DNA from: Gyromitra esculenta
Lineage: Eukaryota > Ascomycota > Pezizomycetes > Pezizales > Discinaceae
Reading direction: 5' to 3'
Assembly (NCBI GenBank): GCA_038503075.1
Contig: JBCAML010000016.1
Location: 1,426,001 to 1,490,000, forward strand
Length of the DNA: 64,000 nt
Shown: positions 22,411 through 35,600 of the stretch, piece after piece
Numbering within the stretch: the stretch's first letter is position 1
How the letters are laid out: the number at the start of each line of letters is the position of its first letter
Notes under the pieces: model-generated
Databases searched by the model: none
Told to the model about the DNA's origin: nothing
Seen by the model: only the letters and a program-made list of their open reading frames with translations
Program-made: the position numbers and the translations under genes

Positions 22411-25400
22411 TCGTGTGCTTCTTTCTTTGTTTTGTTTCTTCTTTGCTGCTGGTGCTGTTAAGATGGGGTTTTGTGAATAGTTTTTCTTGTGGTTCTATAT
22501 AGTTGCTGATAGATCTTGTGGGTGGACTTTTTTTTTTCAAGATCTAACGATGATCTTTTCGTTTTTCTTCCTTTCCCTTCTCTTCGTACGATCTTTTACA
22601 GGGATGGTGTTTTTGTTTTGTTTTGCTCTGTTTAGTTCTTTGTATATATATACTTGCTGGTACCTAGGCCTATTCTACACTTCACACTTCATACTAGCCC
22701 GAGAACGACTGCTTCCTAATAGCCGCAGTCAGCATACCACATGTGAGACATTCGAGAATCACGCATTCTAGCGTCCCATCCAAGACCCTTCAAAGCGAGA
22801 TCCCCCACTCCCCCTCCCAATTCTCTGGGGCAGTTGTTCACTCCGGTGAGAGCAATTAGCAGCAACTAACTAGTAGGGTACGTTGACAACCTGGACGAAA
22901 CTCCCCGATACCGAGAAACTTAAATTTGGACTGTGGCTGAGTGGCGAGAGTGTCCGTGTTATCCGTGCCGGACCATCATCTTTAGATGATACAGATTACA
23001 TATCGTCGTGAGTTATTCCGCTTGTGCCGTATGCGCATAATGCATGGCTGCTGTCTTTCAATCGCAAAGGATGGCGAACGAGACGTACGCTCAGAAGGAG
23101 CCTACCCGACTACTCTACATGCACGCCCGTTACGCCACGCATATGCATCGCCAATGGCTGTGGTATTTTTTCTTTCCTATTCGCCGCTGCATCGGCTCAG
23201 CCTCTCAAGTGACGGCGATGGGCGCTTAGTGTCGACAATAATAAGCGTTGGGATGCCGGTGGTCCGTGCGGGCGAATTAGATTGCGATCGATTAATGCCG
23301 TTATCGATAGTAGGCATGTCTGACACGCAATGCGCACACGCGCTGATGCGGCGTAGCCCTAGATTCAACGGACAGCAGGCAGGCAGGATCGTTTGGAAGG
23401 GCTTTTTATATTGGTGTTGCCGTTTGGCAGGAGATAGACGGAAAAAACTAGGACTGGCAAACGGATCCTCTGTTTGGCGCTGGCTTCCCCCGCAGAGAAA
23501 GAACATCGTGGCAAAGCGGACCCGCGGGATGCGACGGCTGCCTAACAAGTCCACCAGATCATAATGCTGTGTGTATCTAGATCTTCTGTGGGTTGGATTG
23601 GCTTGTCTGTGGCCCTGCACGTCGTGACAGTGTATTTCACTCCGCGGATATGTGCGAACTTGGAGTCAGAAGACTACTCTCCAGTAGCTTGCCAGCTTAA
23701 CCACAATCCCGCCTCAGAGTACCAAGACCTCTATCTTCTCAGAACCCTCCAACACTTCTTCTTCCATGATTCGAGAACAGCAGGCTTTTGCTTCTCCGCA
23801 TAGGGCATATGTCGAGTGATACATGCCCCAATCCCATTAGCACCTCGTCACTCAGCGGGACGTTGTCCATTCACTTTACGAAAGCACTTCCATCCGCAGA
23901 CCATAACTCAGACGGGAGTGACAAGTTAGAGGACCTAGCCCCGAAAACTCTCTCGTTCCAGCGCAGCCCAGATCCAGCATATCCTGGCTTATATGACTTT
24001 CCAGTAAGTAAATGAACACGAATTCACTGCATAGCATACGTATATAACTAGGACGACACTACAAGCGGTACAGCATCCAAAGATATAGATACATGTAGCA
24101 GCGGGCCAGAGATCGTAACATCGTGGCCAGACAACACGACGGTTTGCAAGGAATATTACATACCCCAAATGAAACAAAAAAAATTTCACTACAAAGCGGC
24201 AGATATACGAATCTGGTTACCGCCACTAACTCGTACCACGATACACACCCACCAGTTCTTACCTTTTGGACGTGGGTGAGTGGGACGTAGGTTTCGAAAT
24301 ACAGATGTAGGGAAACATCCAAGACACAAGCGGCACAAAACTGAATCAGAGACACACCACGTCAGTAATCTGCTGCACCCGTGAGTCGTTTTCTCGATCA
24401 ACCTGTTCCAGATCCCCCCACGGCCCAGTGGGCAGGCAGGTAGGTAGGTCACTTGAGGTTTTGGTACAGCGTAAGGCAGCAGGCCACGACAGGTAATGCC
24501 GAGCAGCGGCCTGGGTAGACTGGTGTTCTAATGCGTTAGACAGGCATAGACCGATGCAGGATCTACGGGACTTGGGCTCTGGGAAAGAAGTACCGAGGGC
24601 TTTTGAGGGAGCCGTGCTATGCTAGCTTGACTTGGACTGTGTGAACGGTACTTTGGTTGCCAATTAGTGGGAGCCACCTTGTCATATCTGCATACGTATA
24701 TACAAGGAATAATTCACCGGCTATGCGGGCACTCTTGGGTATCATTGGTTCTTCTATAAGCGTGTGGACATAAAAAAGAAGGCTAGGAATAAGAGGAATT
24801 GGCTTGTGGGTCCTAGATCTTTCTGGCTGTCTTCTGTTTCTTTGCGTAATGGTCGGTATCGGGTACTGGTTTTTAGATGGAGAAAATTGAGGAAAGGGGA
24901 AGGAGCAGGGGGAAGGAGGTGTAGGACTTTTTTTAGAGTACTGCAGGTGAGTGTCATCAGAATCATATCGCCCGCGGCCTGTCTATTTATAATATCTTTG
25001 ATTTGTTATAGCCTACTAGCCTGTAGACTGAACTGGACTTGAGTCCTAAGGGAATACTATTGCTAACGAGTCGTGGTTTCGTGTTCTCTTTTGCAAAGTC
25101 ACTAAGAAATGATATTATTTTGGTTATCCGGTGAAACGTAACAGAGGGATCAAACTATTGGTGACTAAAAAACTGATATTCCATTCATAGATTATCACTC
25201 GTCGCAGATTTGCCTTGCCCTTGTGAGACTCTAGCCCAGTCATCACTCAACGCGCACTGCTTCAATTTCTGGAAATACCTAGCATAACTGGCGGAAGATA
25301 GTATGTAGGCCTGCCAGCGTGCGTTTTATCACACGTAGTCCCTATAATTAACAGCCCTAACGTACAACGTACTTCTCCCAAAACTCGAGCATCCAGTACA

Positions 25401-26738
25401 CACCTTTTAACCTAGTCAAACCAACTAGCTATCTATATATCAGCGCGAACCTATTAAAAACAACGACTAGATAAGGTAAACACCAAACAGACTAGCCAAG
25501 TAAGATAAGTGCATATATCCGCTAGCTGCGTGTGACATCTAATTTCTTCGGCGCTTCAAGATAATGACGATGTGGCGCTAGCTGTTGATCGGATCACAAG
25601 GCTAGCGACGACACATTACTATATAATCGCAAATATTTATATATATATATGGAACTTGGTATGTAAATATAGATATATAGATATAAAACCTCAGGAAAAG
25701 CGTGGGTAAGGCACTACTACCTAGGATGTGCGGGAGATGCTCAGCCTCGAGTGAGTTTGTGGAACCGGTGTGTGGATCGTATCATTCATTGTGATGCTTC
25801 GCAACTTCCAGCTCTTGGGTAGCACATTTGGGTAGGTTTAAGATGTCTTGTTACCGATATTCCGGTCAGGCGGAGAGTTAGTTTTGAGGAGGAGCTGGCT
25901 CGGATATGTCTTAGGGTTGGGGGTTTTGCAGAGCCGCATTCAGTCTTGGCGATATTAGTCAGTATTGACCGACTTGCCAAACCTCAATATCTACTCGCCA
26001 CGAGCCAACTTCTCGACAGTTCGGCCTCAAGAAATAGAATCACTTCCAGGTTTAGCATGCTCATGTAGGGTGCTGAGACTGATTTTAGGAGTTGTCGGGT
26101 TGTGGTTGCGGGTCTTGCGGTTTATTCATTATATATCACTCGGTTTGCTTTCGGGACTATCTTACATAGGAAGTCCCCAGGGTGCTGCCTTGAGGTTTCT
26201 GTCTCGCCAGAGCTCCTTAAATATTTGGTACCTATATCCCTTTTCGAACACAACTCCTCCGCCAACCAATGAGACAGCCTTCGTGAAATATCTGTGAAGA
26301 TATCACCCAGTGGTTGAAGTTTACTGTACTTTCTTACCGCTGAGATGGATTGTATTTGATCGGGAGGAGAGTAATTCGGAGATGGTGGTCACGGTTGAAG
26401 TAGGGAGGTTTGAGATTACTTTTATAGCAGTGCTTGGTTGCTTGGTTATTAGCTAGGCTGTTCTTACTAATCGATTCATAAAATATCACTCGGCGAATTA
26501 TCTGCAATAACCGAAACTCCAAAAACTGAGGAAACGAGGGTTCTCTAGGCCTTAAGAGGATATTTCCAAAATGTTTCTTCATAGCGACCCAATTTGATGT
26601 TGACACGTAGTCACGTTACCCATCGCGGTATCACAACGCAAACTAACCGAAAGCAGGGATCCGAGACCTCATGGGGCATTGATAGGGCTGAACGATAACT
26701 TCCCTGCGACTTAAAGAATCGTATCTCAGTAATCTACC
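22411..26738. other. Long intergenic stretch, no gene seen
   Basis: A 192-codon plus-strand frame (22986-23564) overlaps other frames and has no recognisable motif, signal or intron. TA-rich repeats lie around 25630-25690. CGAGTGAT or its complement occurs at 23813, 25194, 26135 and 26485. Confidence 0.45.
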
Positions 26739-27948
26739 ATGGCAGGAACGGAGATCGACTCGAATCCTGACTCGCATACCCGCTCTATCGCGATCTTTGC
26801 TTCCTACTTCTCAATCTGCATCGCCCTTCTCTCGTTATGTCTCTCCACCATCCGCTTCCGCAACTTTTCTCGAGCACGCGGATCATGGACGTTTACTTTC
26901 CTCACGTTCGCGTCGTTGGGGTCGACATGGTACTACATGATTGCGTTCTTTATGAAATCGTATAGCGATTGGGAGCTATCGCAGGGCCCTAGCGTCGATG
27001 GCGCAATTCGATTAGGCCCGTGGTTGAAGGACGTGAAGTTGTTTGAACAGGCGTGGGGGACCGTTGTTGAAGAGCCCGCGAGATGGTGGTGGAGCCAATA
27101 GATCTTTCTAGCGACGTGTGGATGGACAGTGTTTCTGGCTGCAGAGGGTGAGTACGATGGAATCTCGTCTTTGGAAATATACTAATGTGTGTGGGGGGAC
27201 GTAAATAGGCTCGCGCCGTAGAATCAGACATCTATGGGCATTCATGGCGCTCGGCCAAGTCATTGCCATATCGTTCGTCGTGAACCTTTTCTTCCTGGCG
27301 ATCGTCCTCCACGACGTTTCCCCTCCTCCTCCTCCTCCTAAACTAGCTCCTAAAACAAACGCTGCGGCCCAAAAAATAGAGGAGCTCCCTAGTTGGCTAT
27401 ATTTCTCGGTCACGATCCCAGTGGCTGTCTCGTTCATGTTCAGCTTCTTAACTCCATCAACAATCGGCACTCGCTCCTTCATGCCATTCCTCCTCATCCC
27501 GCACATACACCTCCTCTTTGTCCCAGCATTCTTTGAGAACCTCGCCTCTCAAGACGTACTAGATCTTTACCTCCCCGCCAGCAAATTCCGGGGTTTCTGG
27601 CGGCCTCAGTACCGTTTCTGCGCACTCATATCAGCGATCTGCCAGAATCTTGCGTTTTTCGCTGTTGCTGCAACACTACCGGGTGCGGATGCGAGGGAGG
27701 TGATTATGCGTATTGTTGCGGCGCTGTATGATCATCCGGCTGTGTCTTCTGTTGGCTGGGACGTTATTATGGTTGGTGTTAGTGTTGGGGTGTGGGTTGG
27801 TGTGTGTGGAGGGAACTTTGGAATGAATGTAGAGAGGCGGTTGGGGAAGGGCGGTGATTGGATGGGTGCGGTTGTGGGATGGGCACTGATGGGCGTGGGA
27901 TCGGTGGGGATGAATGCATTGGCGTTTGGAGGAGAGCTGGGGGGATAG
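26739..27948 (+). pseudogene. Multispanning membrane protein gene with an in-frame TAG
   Basis: Exons 26739-27147 and 27209-27948 (61-nt intron, GTGAGT donor, ATAG acceptor) give one continuous frame of 382 codons, except for a TAG at 27099-27101. The sequence either side of the stop is continuous coding (EEPARWWWSQ then IFLATCGWTVFLAAEG|SRRRIRHLWAFMALG), and no consensus intron removes it. I count eight or nine hydrophobic segments (about residues 15-38, 49-70, 122-135, 155-185, 205-225, 240-260, 285-305 and two near the C-terminus). A Pro-rich loop follows segment 4. It resembles uncharacterised fungal polytopic proteins; I cannot name a family. CAG to TAG is a CpA to TpA transition. The gene is either a recent pseudogene, relies on read-through, or carries a base error. 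Confidence 0.75.
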
Positions 27949-28152
27949 GAGTAATTTTTGGCGATGCATTTAACGTAATGTTATAGCTTGAGCGAATAGA
28001 TCAAAAATAGACATGCACGGTTGGATTTGGGTTTGCGTATCCTTTAAAGCAATATATCATTATTATTGTGGCTAGGCTACATAGTGTGTCGAAGATAAGG
28101 ATAAATCAGGATTATAGGGACGAAATCGGGAGTTCGATCGGAGTTACTGACA

Positions 28153-28557
28153 CTAGCCTATCCTTATGAAAACCTGGATCCTAGCTTTTGGATGCATTTG
28201 TGCGATTCTCATGGAATCTGACCAGCTTCCCGAAAACCAAGGCGCAGTGTCTTCTTCATCAGAGACGCCGATGAGGATCTTAACATCAACTTGGTTTGTG
28301 TCGACGGCATTTTCGTCTAAATCCCAGTACACACAGACATGAGCGAAAAAATGCGCCCAAGAGGTTGAGAGCGGAGCCACAAGGAAACACACTGTTGGTT
28401 CGGCTCCTATACTAGCCTCGAACTCTCGGTTAGGGTTAATAGGGTGAGAACCTGGGGGATTCATAGTTTCGGTCCCTGCTGGAAACTGGCTTTGTGGTGG
28501 CAGCGGTGAGTCTCCAAGGGTCTCGCTTTTTATTACCACATCTCCCGAATTTGACAT
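28153..28557 (-). CDS. Hypothetical protein, 134 aa
   Basis: A single-exon minus-strand frame begins MSNSGDVVIKSETLGDSPLP. The first 50 residues are Pro/Ser-rich and probably disordered. The rest is mixed (FLVAPLSTSWAHFFAHVCVYWDLDENAVD, then an acidic DEEDTAPWF patch). It has no signal peptide or membrane span. Composition is protein-like, but I recognise no domain. It sits about 200 bp from the broken membrane-protein gene, tail to tail. Confidence 0.45.
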   Translation of the reverse strand: MSNSGDVVIKSETLGDSPLPPQSQFPAGTETMNPPGSHPINPNREFEASIGAEPTVCFLVAPLSTSWAHFFAHVCVYWDLDENAVDTNQVDVKILIGVSDEEDTAPWFSGSWSDSMRIAQMHPKARIQVFIRIG

Positions 28558-31441
28558 CCTACAGCTTTTGTGGGTTGGTTTGCCTTTGCTGCTTTAGTTG
28601 ATCATCCGCTTTTCTATACCCTTCTTGTAATTTGGTAGAGATCAAATAATCAAATAATTCTGTGATACTGAATAATGATGTTGGTTCGCTACTCTCAGAA
28701 AGCTATCCGAGTATATATCGTAGAGAGCTTAGTTGGTTTGGACTCTATGAAAGAAGAATGACCGAATATGAGGAACAAACTAAAGAGGATAATCGTTCGC
28801 TTTTTATAGTGGTAGAATTCTTCTCTTGCATACCCGGAGGCTTCGTGCCAGCTTTTGTACTACCTTCTCCTCTCTGAATGCAATACTATCGATCGTATAG
28901 AAGTTCCATTGGATACACACTTTATCGGGTACAAGCATCCGATCGGCAAGATTCTGCCGTTCAGTTTGGGTAAGCGTTTCGAATAGAATTTGTCTGAATT
29001 TTCTTTGGAAAGGGAAAAAATCCACTGCTCTCAGATCCCTAATAGAGGTTTTTGATTCCGCTACTCTTGAAATAATCTGTGAGAAGCAGGATAAAGGTCG
29101 AACGCCCCGGGTCTAGACCGAGGACTATGAAGGAGGATAGCGCTGTCGGGTTATTTCTTGAGATTAGTTACCATGATTACCCTAGTTCTTAGAACTAAGC
29201 TTCGGGAAGTCTGCGGTATAGCAAGATTGTTTTTAGAGTAACATCAGGTTATCCTGTAGAGATTTCGGAAGGGGTATGTAGTTAATTAGGGCTATGGACT
29301 TTCTAGCTATTGCTGAATACGATGAAGCTTTATGATCTGATGCCTCGTAGAGCAAAGGTCTATTCGAAAACCCTGGTCCTCTAGCTCTGAAAGAGTAGTA
29401 TGATGATCAGTCCTTGATAAATCCACGATGAGAAACGCCTTTAATGTAACGGAAAACTAACCGGAAGAAGAGATCGGTTCTCCCAATCGGTTAGTTTCTG
29501 GAAGTTGATCCCACGCATTAGAACCAGCGGAACCGCTGTGAAGAAGCGAGATATACGTTACCTATCGAGCGAGATGGAGGTTGAAAGAGTTTTTACCATT
29601 GACCTATGGGCTGAGGTGATGTAGCTGATGGTATGGCGCAGTATCATGGGGAGTTCTCGATCTGGTGTGTTTGCGAGGGAGTACGAGGAGAGATGCGACA
29701 GCTAATTTAGTTAGTAAGGAAAGGGGAAGCGAGAAGAAAGGGCTGATGAAGTGATGGGTATCCGAGAATGTATTGATGTTCACCGCCCAAGGTACCATCC
29801 ACCCTAAAATCCACCAAAGGAGGGGTCAGGTCCGGATGCAGTTACTGTTCAGAATTTCTATCACAATTTATCACTCGAATGAAAATTCGCCGAATAAAAT
29901 TACTAAGCGAGCCTACCATCACCGCAGCTGTATATGCACAATTGCGACTGGATGCAGTCAATGTGCTAGCATAGAATGTGAAGTCGTTCCAGCTAATGTG
30001 GGGTAGGATGGCCGACAGTAGTACCAAGGATCCCAGCTACATTTTCGCCGACTTCTTGGCACAAGAAATCCATAAATAGGTCCTCCCCTCCGCTCCCTCT
30101 TCCTTTCTTCTCTCCTCTCACCAAGCAACAATGCACTAACGTTGTCTCTCACAGAGACACCAGCCGAGTATGGCTGGGAAGGGTACAAGCTCTGCCTAGG
30201 TCCCATACACTCGGCAAACAGGCCCATCCAATCCTCGGTGCAGGCAGAAAGGCTGCGTCAAGCTTGGTCTGTTTTGCGGCACGGACTAGTAGCCTTGCTC
30301 TTCGGAGCAGGGTGAAAGTCTGTAGATCGTACAGATTCTCTGTCGAGATGCAGACGTGTAACCTGACTCACACCTTGGTGCGGATCCCCTGTGGCTTCGA
30401 CCGGGGCAATTCGGGGTAGTCGCCACTCCACGCTTGAGGGGACTAGTCGAAAGAGTCAGTAGTGGAGCCATCGAGCTTGCTCAGGGCAAACTGCGGCTAG
30501 TTCATTAGTAGAGTGGTGCGCGTTGTGGGCAGAGCCTGATTCCTGTCATGGGAGTTGGGCTAGCTAATAGTATTTCTTGACGGTTTTTCGTTGTTTGTGC
30601 TGACTTTTGAGTTCTTCACTTCAACCCTTACACTCTTGGTTGAAGTCTCTCTCTCTTTTCATTGTTCTCTGGCTGCTATGCGAGGGAGTGATGAAAATTA
30701 GTTGCTGGTCTCTCGATAGAAGTATCTTTGTTGATCTCGTAGATGGTGGATAAGGATAAGTTATCAATTTCTGGCCATTGCCTGGGAAAATGTGAACTCC
30801 AAGCTAATGTTCATCTGTATATTCTATCACGTTTCTATCCATTATACCATCGCTTCAGATTTTGTTCATTGCTTTCCCCCGAATCTAGTCATCGAAAGAG
30901 ATTGATTTTCTCTCGATGCAAGCATCGATCGAGGCTTCAGAGATGATTCCAACCTTAAATCGTACGCGTTTATACAGCAACTCATGGGTGTGGGATGCAT
31001 TTGAAAAAAAGGTGGGGTCACAGTCACGAAGAATTAGGCCTAAGATGTCAGCAATAACAAACCCAATACTATTTTGACGAGAAAACCATCATTTTCTTTA
31101 GAATTACCATGATAGTTTTGGCCATGAGGAATCAACCGTCTGCGATTGAATTCGATCCCTGCAAGCACTTATTCCTCTGCTGGAAATTGGATCACCTGTT
31201 TCGTGATTGGGTTCTATTATCACCCCACTGATTTCAATAGAATGGAGTATGAGAATGGAGTATGAAATAATAAATAAAAAAATAAAAAAATAGAATGGAG
31301 TCCTCACAATTCTCATGAGTCCTTATTAGTCGTAGTTTTTTGTTTCAGTTAACTCTCCCCTCTTCATCCCATACCATCCCAGCGATAGCAAACACAAAAA
31401 GCTATTTCCTACACAAAAATTCACCAAGTAAACCAGTCGCG
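28558..31441. other. Intergenic with a GC-rich, hairpin-prone segment
   Basis: No protein gene is supported. The sub-interval 30140-30560 is unusually rich in short hairpins, including a stem with a TTCG tetraloop (CCTTGCTC-TTCG-GAGCAGGG at about 30292-30311) and a GTCTG...CAGAC stem at about 30318-30355. It might hold a structured RNA, but I could not match it to any known class. A short repeat AACTAACCG...CGGTTAGTT lies near 29455-29500. Confidence 0.4.
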
Positions 31442-32608
31442 ATGGATCTTAAAGATATCCTCAATCCCAGCGAGGATACCGCCCCAGCCCGCTATAGTGA
31501 AGAGGTCCTAAACAAACATCGAGCGAATGGTATTGAGGCTCCTTGTGGCTTTCCTCCTCCTCCCGACATCTTTTTTATGAACTCAAAGGATAAAGGAGTT
31601 CCGAGCAATCGTCAAGAAAGTGTCTTGGGGGCCTCCGCAGTCAACATTCACGCCAGCCACCATACTATCGATTTAACAGGCGAAGAATCTAGAAACGATA
31701 AAAGGAGGAGAATCGCTACTAGTTCTTGCACTAGTAGCAAATTCACCGATTTTACAGAATGTGGATTTAGAAGCGGTACAGGGGCCACCGTGAAGACCAC
31801 CGGAACTACTCCCCGCACCAGCACCGAACGTCTCGGCCTTACGAACGAGAAGATCCAAACTATTCATCAAGATGGCATGTGGACCTCCAGACCCAATCCT
31901 CAAGGAACTGTTCGGAGATTTCCTAGCCTCACCGAATCCCTTAGTACGAATTCCAGTTTCAACGATTTCACGGCACAGACAATAACAGCCCCACCTACCG
32001 ACATCAGTGCAACTGAAGCTGGTCCTGAATTCAATCATAGAGAACAGCAAGTATATTGCTTGGGCAATAGCCTTGGACAGAACCAGCTCCCACTGCTCGC
32101 CGCCACATACTCTGGGTCCTTTGAGCAGTTTGCGCAAACCATGAGCCTAGACCGAACGATAGCACCCTATGTCGCCGATGGATTCGACGAGGAGCAAGCC
32201 AACGTAGTCAGGGATCTGGCTAAACGTCATGCCAAAGCGGCTACTGCAGCAGAAAAAGCCGCCGAAATAGTTGCGGAGGGAAATCAGAGGGTGGCGAAAT
32301 TTAAGAAGGACGAAATAGCGAGGTTTTCGGCAGAGAGGAAGGCAGAGAGGAAGATTGCTGCCGAGAAAAAGAAGGCAGCGAAAGCAGAGGCTATAAAGGA
32401 GGCGAGAATGGCCAAGAAGGAAGGGAAGGTCACTGGGAAGAAGCAGAGAGAAGTCAAGACGAAGGAGAAGGATGAAGAGCAGATGGAATTTAAGATGGGA
32501 GTGGCTACTCAACAGAGCATTGAGAGGGATGATTCAATGGCGATGGCGGCGAGAGAATATGCTACGAGAATGACGGAAAAACAAGAGAGAGACGATTCTC
32601 AGGTCTAA
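31442..32608 (+). CDS. Hypothetical coiled-coil, probably nuclear protein
   Basis: The protein has 388 aa in one exon. The ATG at 31442 is used because the upstream extension of the frame has no ATG start. The N-terminus MDLKDILNPSEDTAPARYSE resembles the opening of many fungal regulatory proteins. The middle is Ser/Thr-rich and disordered, with a basic cluster NDKRRRI that could be a nuclear localisation signal. From about residue 270 to 360 there is a Lys/Glu/Ala-rich helix (KKDEIARFSAERKAERKIAA and following) that should form a coiled coil or single alpha-helix. No zinc finger or catalytic motif is visible. The function is unknown. Confidence 0.7.
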   Translation: MDLKDILNPSEDTAPARYSEEVLNKHRANGIEAPCGFPPPPDIFFMNSKDKGVPSNRQESVLGASAVNIHASHHTIDLTGEESRNDKRRRIATSSCTSSKFTDFTECGFRSGTGATVKTTGTTPRTSTERLGLTNEKIQTIHQDGMWTSRPNPQGTVRRFPSLTESLSTNSSFNDFTAQTITAPPTDISATEAGPEFNHREQQVYCLGNSLGQNQLPLLAATYSGSFEQFAQTMSLDRTIAPYVADGFDEEQANVVRDLAKRHAKAATAAEKAAEIVAEGNQRVAKFKKDEIARFSAERKAERKIAAEKKKAAKAEAIKEARMAKKEGKVTGKKQREVKTKEKDEEQMEFKMGVATQQSIERDDSMAMAAREYATRMTEKQERDDSQV

Positions 32609-35600
32609 GAAAGGGTTGGAAATTAGTTAGCTTCAATGTTAAATTCCTCTGGAAATCTGAAGGGCATTACTGGTACGAGTTTAGGAGGAAATTACAGTGA
32701 TAGAGAAATCAAGTATGGGCGAATGTTGCCTACGTGTGGAGTTTAAGCCGTGAATGATTCTTGTTTCTTTGTTTCGCTGAAATTACATTTACGTCTCCTT
32801 TGAAATTGAGTAGTTATTCTGCATAATATATATATTCTCTTGTAGCTTCACGAAAACAGTTATTTGTTCGTGCCGGTCTAGATTTAGCACCGAAGCCCAC
32901 AGCACTCAGTAATATTTGGAGCTAAGTGTTGATTATACGATCCACAAGTATAAACCTGCTACGTTCTATTTTTAGTTTAAGCATCACCCTGTTTTCTCGG
33001 GTGTATTTCTAGCAGCTCTCATGCCAACTTTGGGATCACTGCGTGTCAGAGCCAGTTCTTAGTATTGCATCAATGGCTAGCCCCAACAATATCCAATGGC
33101 AGCCTGAAACAACTCGAAACAATATGTTTTCTATGTAAACTCGTTCTTATTTCAACTCACCAACGGTTACTACGTGTACGCGCTCAAGAAGTAGCCATGA
33201 AAAGGGACCTACAAGGGTGGGGCTAGGCTCGAGACTACACACTCTCTCATACATGTATCACCGGACGAGTAGATATATTATGTAGTTAATGCTCACTAAT
33301 CAGATAGACCATTATAACAAGGTAGTTTACGTAGGGTAAATTTTAGGGATCATTTCTAATATTTTATTCTATTCTGGCCTAAGATGCGACACAATACTCC
33401 ACACATTAATTATCCTTTGCGTGAGCAATGAGGTAGAATATGCGTTTCCAGCAAGTGGAATTTCGAGTGATACATTGTGATCAACTAGCGCGAAAAACAA
33501 ACCCAGAAATAAATTTTTGAAAAATTATCTAGGCTAACGAAATTTACTCCTACAAGACTTTTAAACGCGTCTACATGACGGTTACGCAGAGGGCAAGCCA
33601 AAAAACATAACCACATCTCTGCACGTTACCATCTACCCCCAAACCCTTTTCCCAAAATTTCTTCATCCCCTCGCTCAGCAGCCAAGAGACGATGAAAAAA
33701 AGGATAAAAGAGGCCTGTCAGACTTCCATCGCCACCCACCCTCATCCCCAGCTCTCTTGCGAGAGCATAAGAAGACTCGGGTTGAGATCATAGCCACCTG
33801 CGCCGAAGCACAGGCAAAAAAGGGCATCACTCTAGGGTGTCGAGGAGATGGATCATCACCCAGGTTGGAGAATATCTGTGGCTCTGGTAAGAGTTTCAGA
33901 TGAGACGATTAACTGTGTTTCCAATGTTAGATACTATGATACCTATTGCCTACAGAGGGGAAAGAAGCGTTCGGGAAAAAACAAACCTATAGAAATGATC
34001 CTATGAAGTAAAATCGCATGGTGAGAGAAGAGGAGGGCGAGGGAGAACGGTCTTTTATAGCCATGGGGTGCCAAGCGCTGAGCCGGCAAATTTTTTTATG
34101 TGCGACCGCTGCAGGGCTGGCCCTATGCAGGGGGTTTGCGCCTGCCCGCATTAGGCTTGGCTGCTCTCTTGGCTGGGACGACTGAGTAATCACGGGTTGA
34201 GATATTAAGAGTCGGAAATGATCAGTTCTCGAGAAACTGCATGTAGCACGAGGAAGACTTAGAACGAGATGTTTATTTCGCCTCCAACGTGCAACAACGG
34301 CTGGAATTCATCATTCTCGAGAGAAATATCTTTTTTACCGATAATTATCCTTATTTTTCTCGCCTTCGTTATCTTTCATCCACTGAAATATAATTCCTCC
34401 TAAAGTGATCGCTCGAAAGCGTCTATTTGCCTAAGTTCCAGCTCGGCGGATTTGTCCTCATCAAGGCCAGCTATGGAGAGCCACAAAACAGCATCCGATA
34501 AAATGGTTTACCGGATTACCGTACGATTGCTATAATATGGCCGTACATCTTGGAGTAAGATCCAATCAAGGTATATCGGGGACACATTTTGACGTTTTGA
34601 CAAACGATTCGAAATCCTCGGGAAAGCTCAATATCGAATTATGCACAAACGATCACAGCAACGATATTACGAACAAACTCAGGCCACGCCTGCTGTCAGA
34701 GGCTAGAAAGCCCAAATACAAAATAGGTCTCACGGAAAACTCACATATCCTATTTTATCCCACTGCCTCCACCTCTGCTTCCGTCGGGGTTTTGGAAACA
34801 GTGAGCCAGTAAAATTCAATTCTGTCTTTAGGAAAAGGAAATTAGGACTATCGCAAATACATTGCGGAAAAGAATAATCCCCATCGAGCTTTGATGTCGA
34901 ATAGCTCATTAGTAGAGATCTAACGGCTGATAAGATCTCCCCCCGAAGGAGCATCTCAAGAGTAATACGATCTGGAATATATCGATTGAGGATCCTTGCA
35001 TCTTGATTCCTAGGAAGAGGCATAGAATAGTGCTAGGCCTTACGGGAAAACCCATGCAGTCAGAGGCAGCGTGATCTTAAAAGCGATTAGGATCTGAGAT
35101 GAGTGAGTGATTACTACGTATACAGTATGAACATACTGACACTCGCTTTCTCCTAAAGATCCATCCACAACGATTTATTGTCGAACGCGGGATTCTCGAC
35201 CCATCAGGTTGCCAGAAAGACTTGATGAGAATCTCGAAGATGGATCGGTTGCCTATACATACTTGCCATCCGGTGAAAGGTAAACTGCAAAAGGGAGTTG
35301 ATTCTTCCACTGCGCTATTTGGAAAAAAACGTTCTAATATTTTGGATCGGAATTACGTGGTTAAATAAGTTATCAGCCCGTACCCTAAATGAAATAGTCC
35401 CTAAATCGCTTGATTACCTTGCTAATTCATTAGCCCTATTTCCCAGAATCCCTCTATTCCTATAGAGTGAGGATGTTCCAGCGCAATATGGTCCATCAGT
35501 CCACGTATGTGATGGTAAATTTCAGACCAGACCATCCCCCACAAACGTCATGAAGGCTTGTTTGACGTAGCTGTGGATATGGTATCTCCATGTAGTCTTA

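Noticed and set aside
22928..22990. tRNA-like A-box (TGGCTGAGTGG)
   Set aside because: It resembles a Leu/Ser tRNA A-box, but no B-box (GGTTCGANNCC), anticodon arm or acceptor pairing follows.
22986..23564. 192-codon plus-strand frame
   Set aside because: It overlaps other long frames on both strands, has no signal, domain, intron or sensible composition, and is rich in Arg/Ser/Cys as in random GC-rich DNA.
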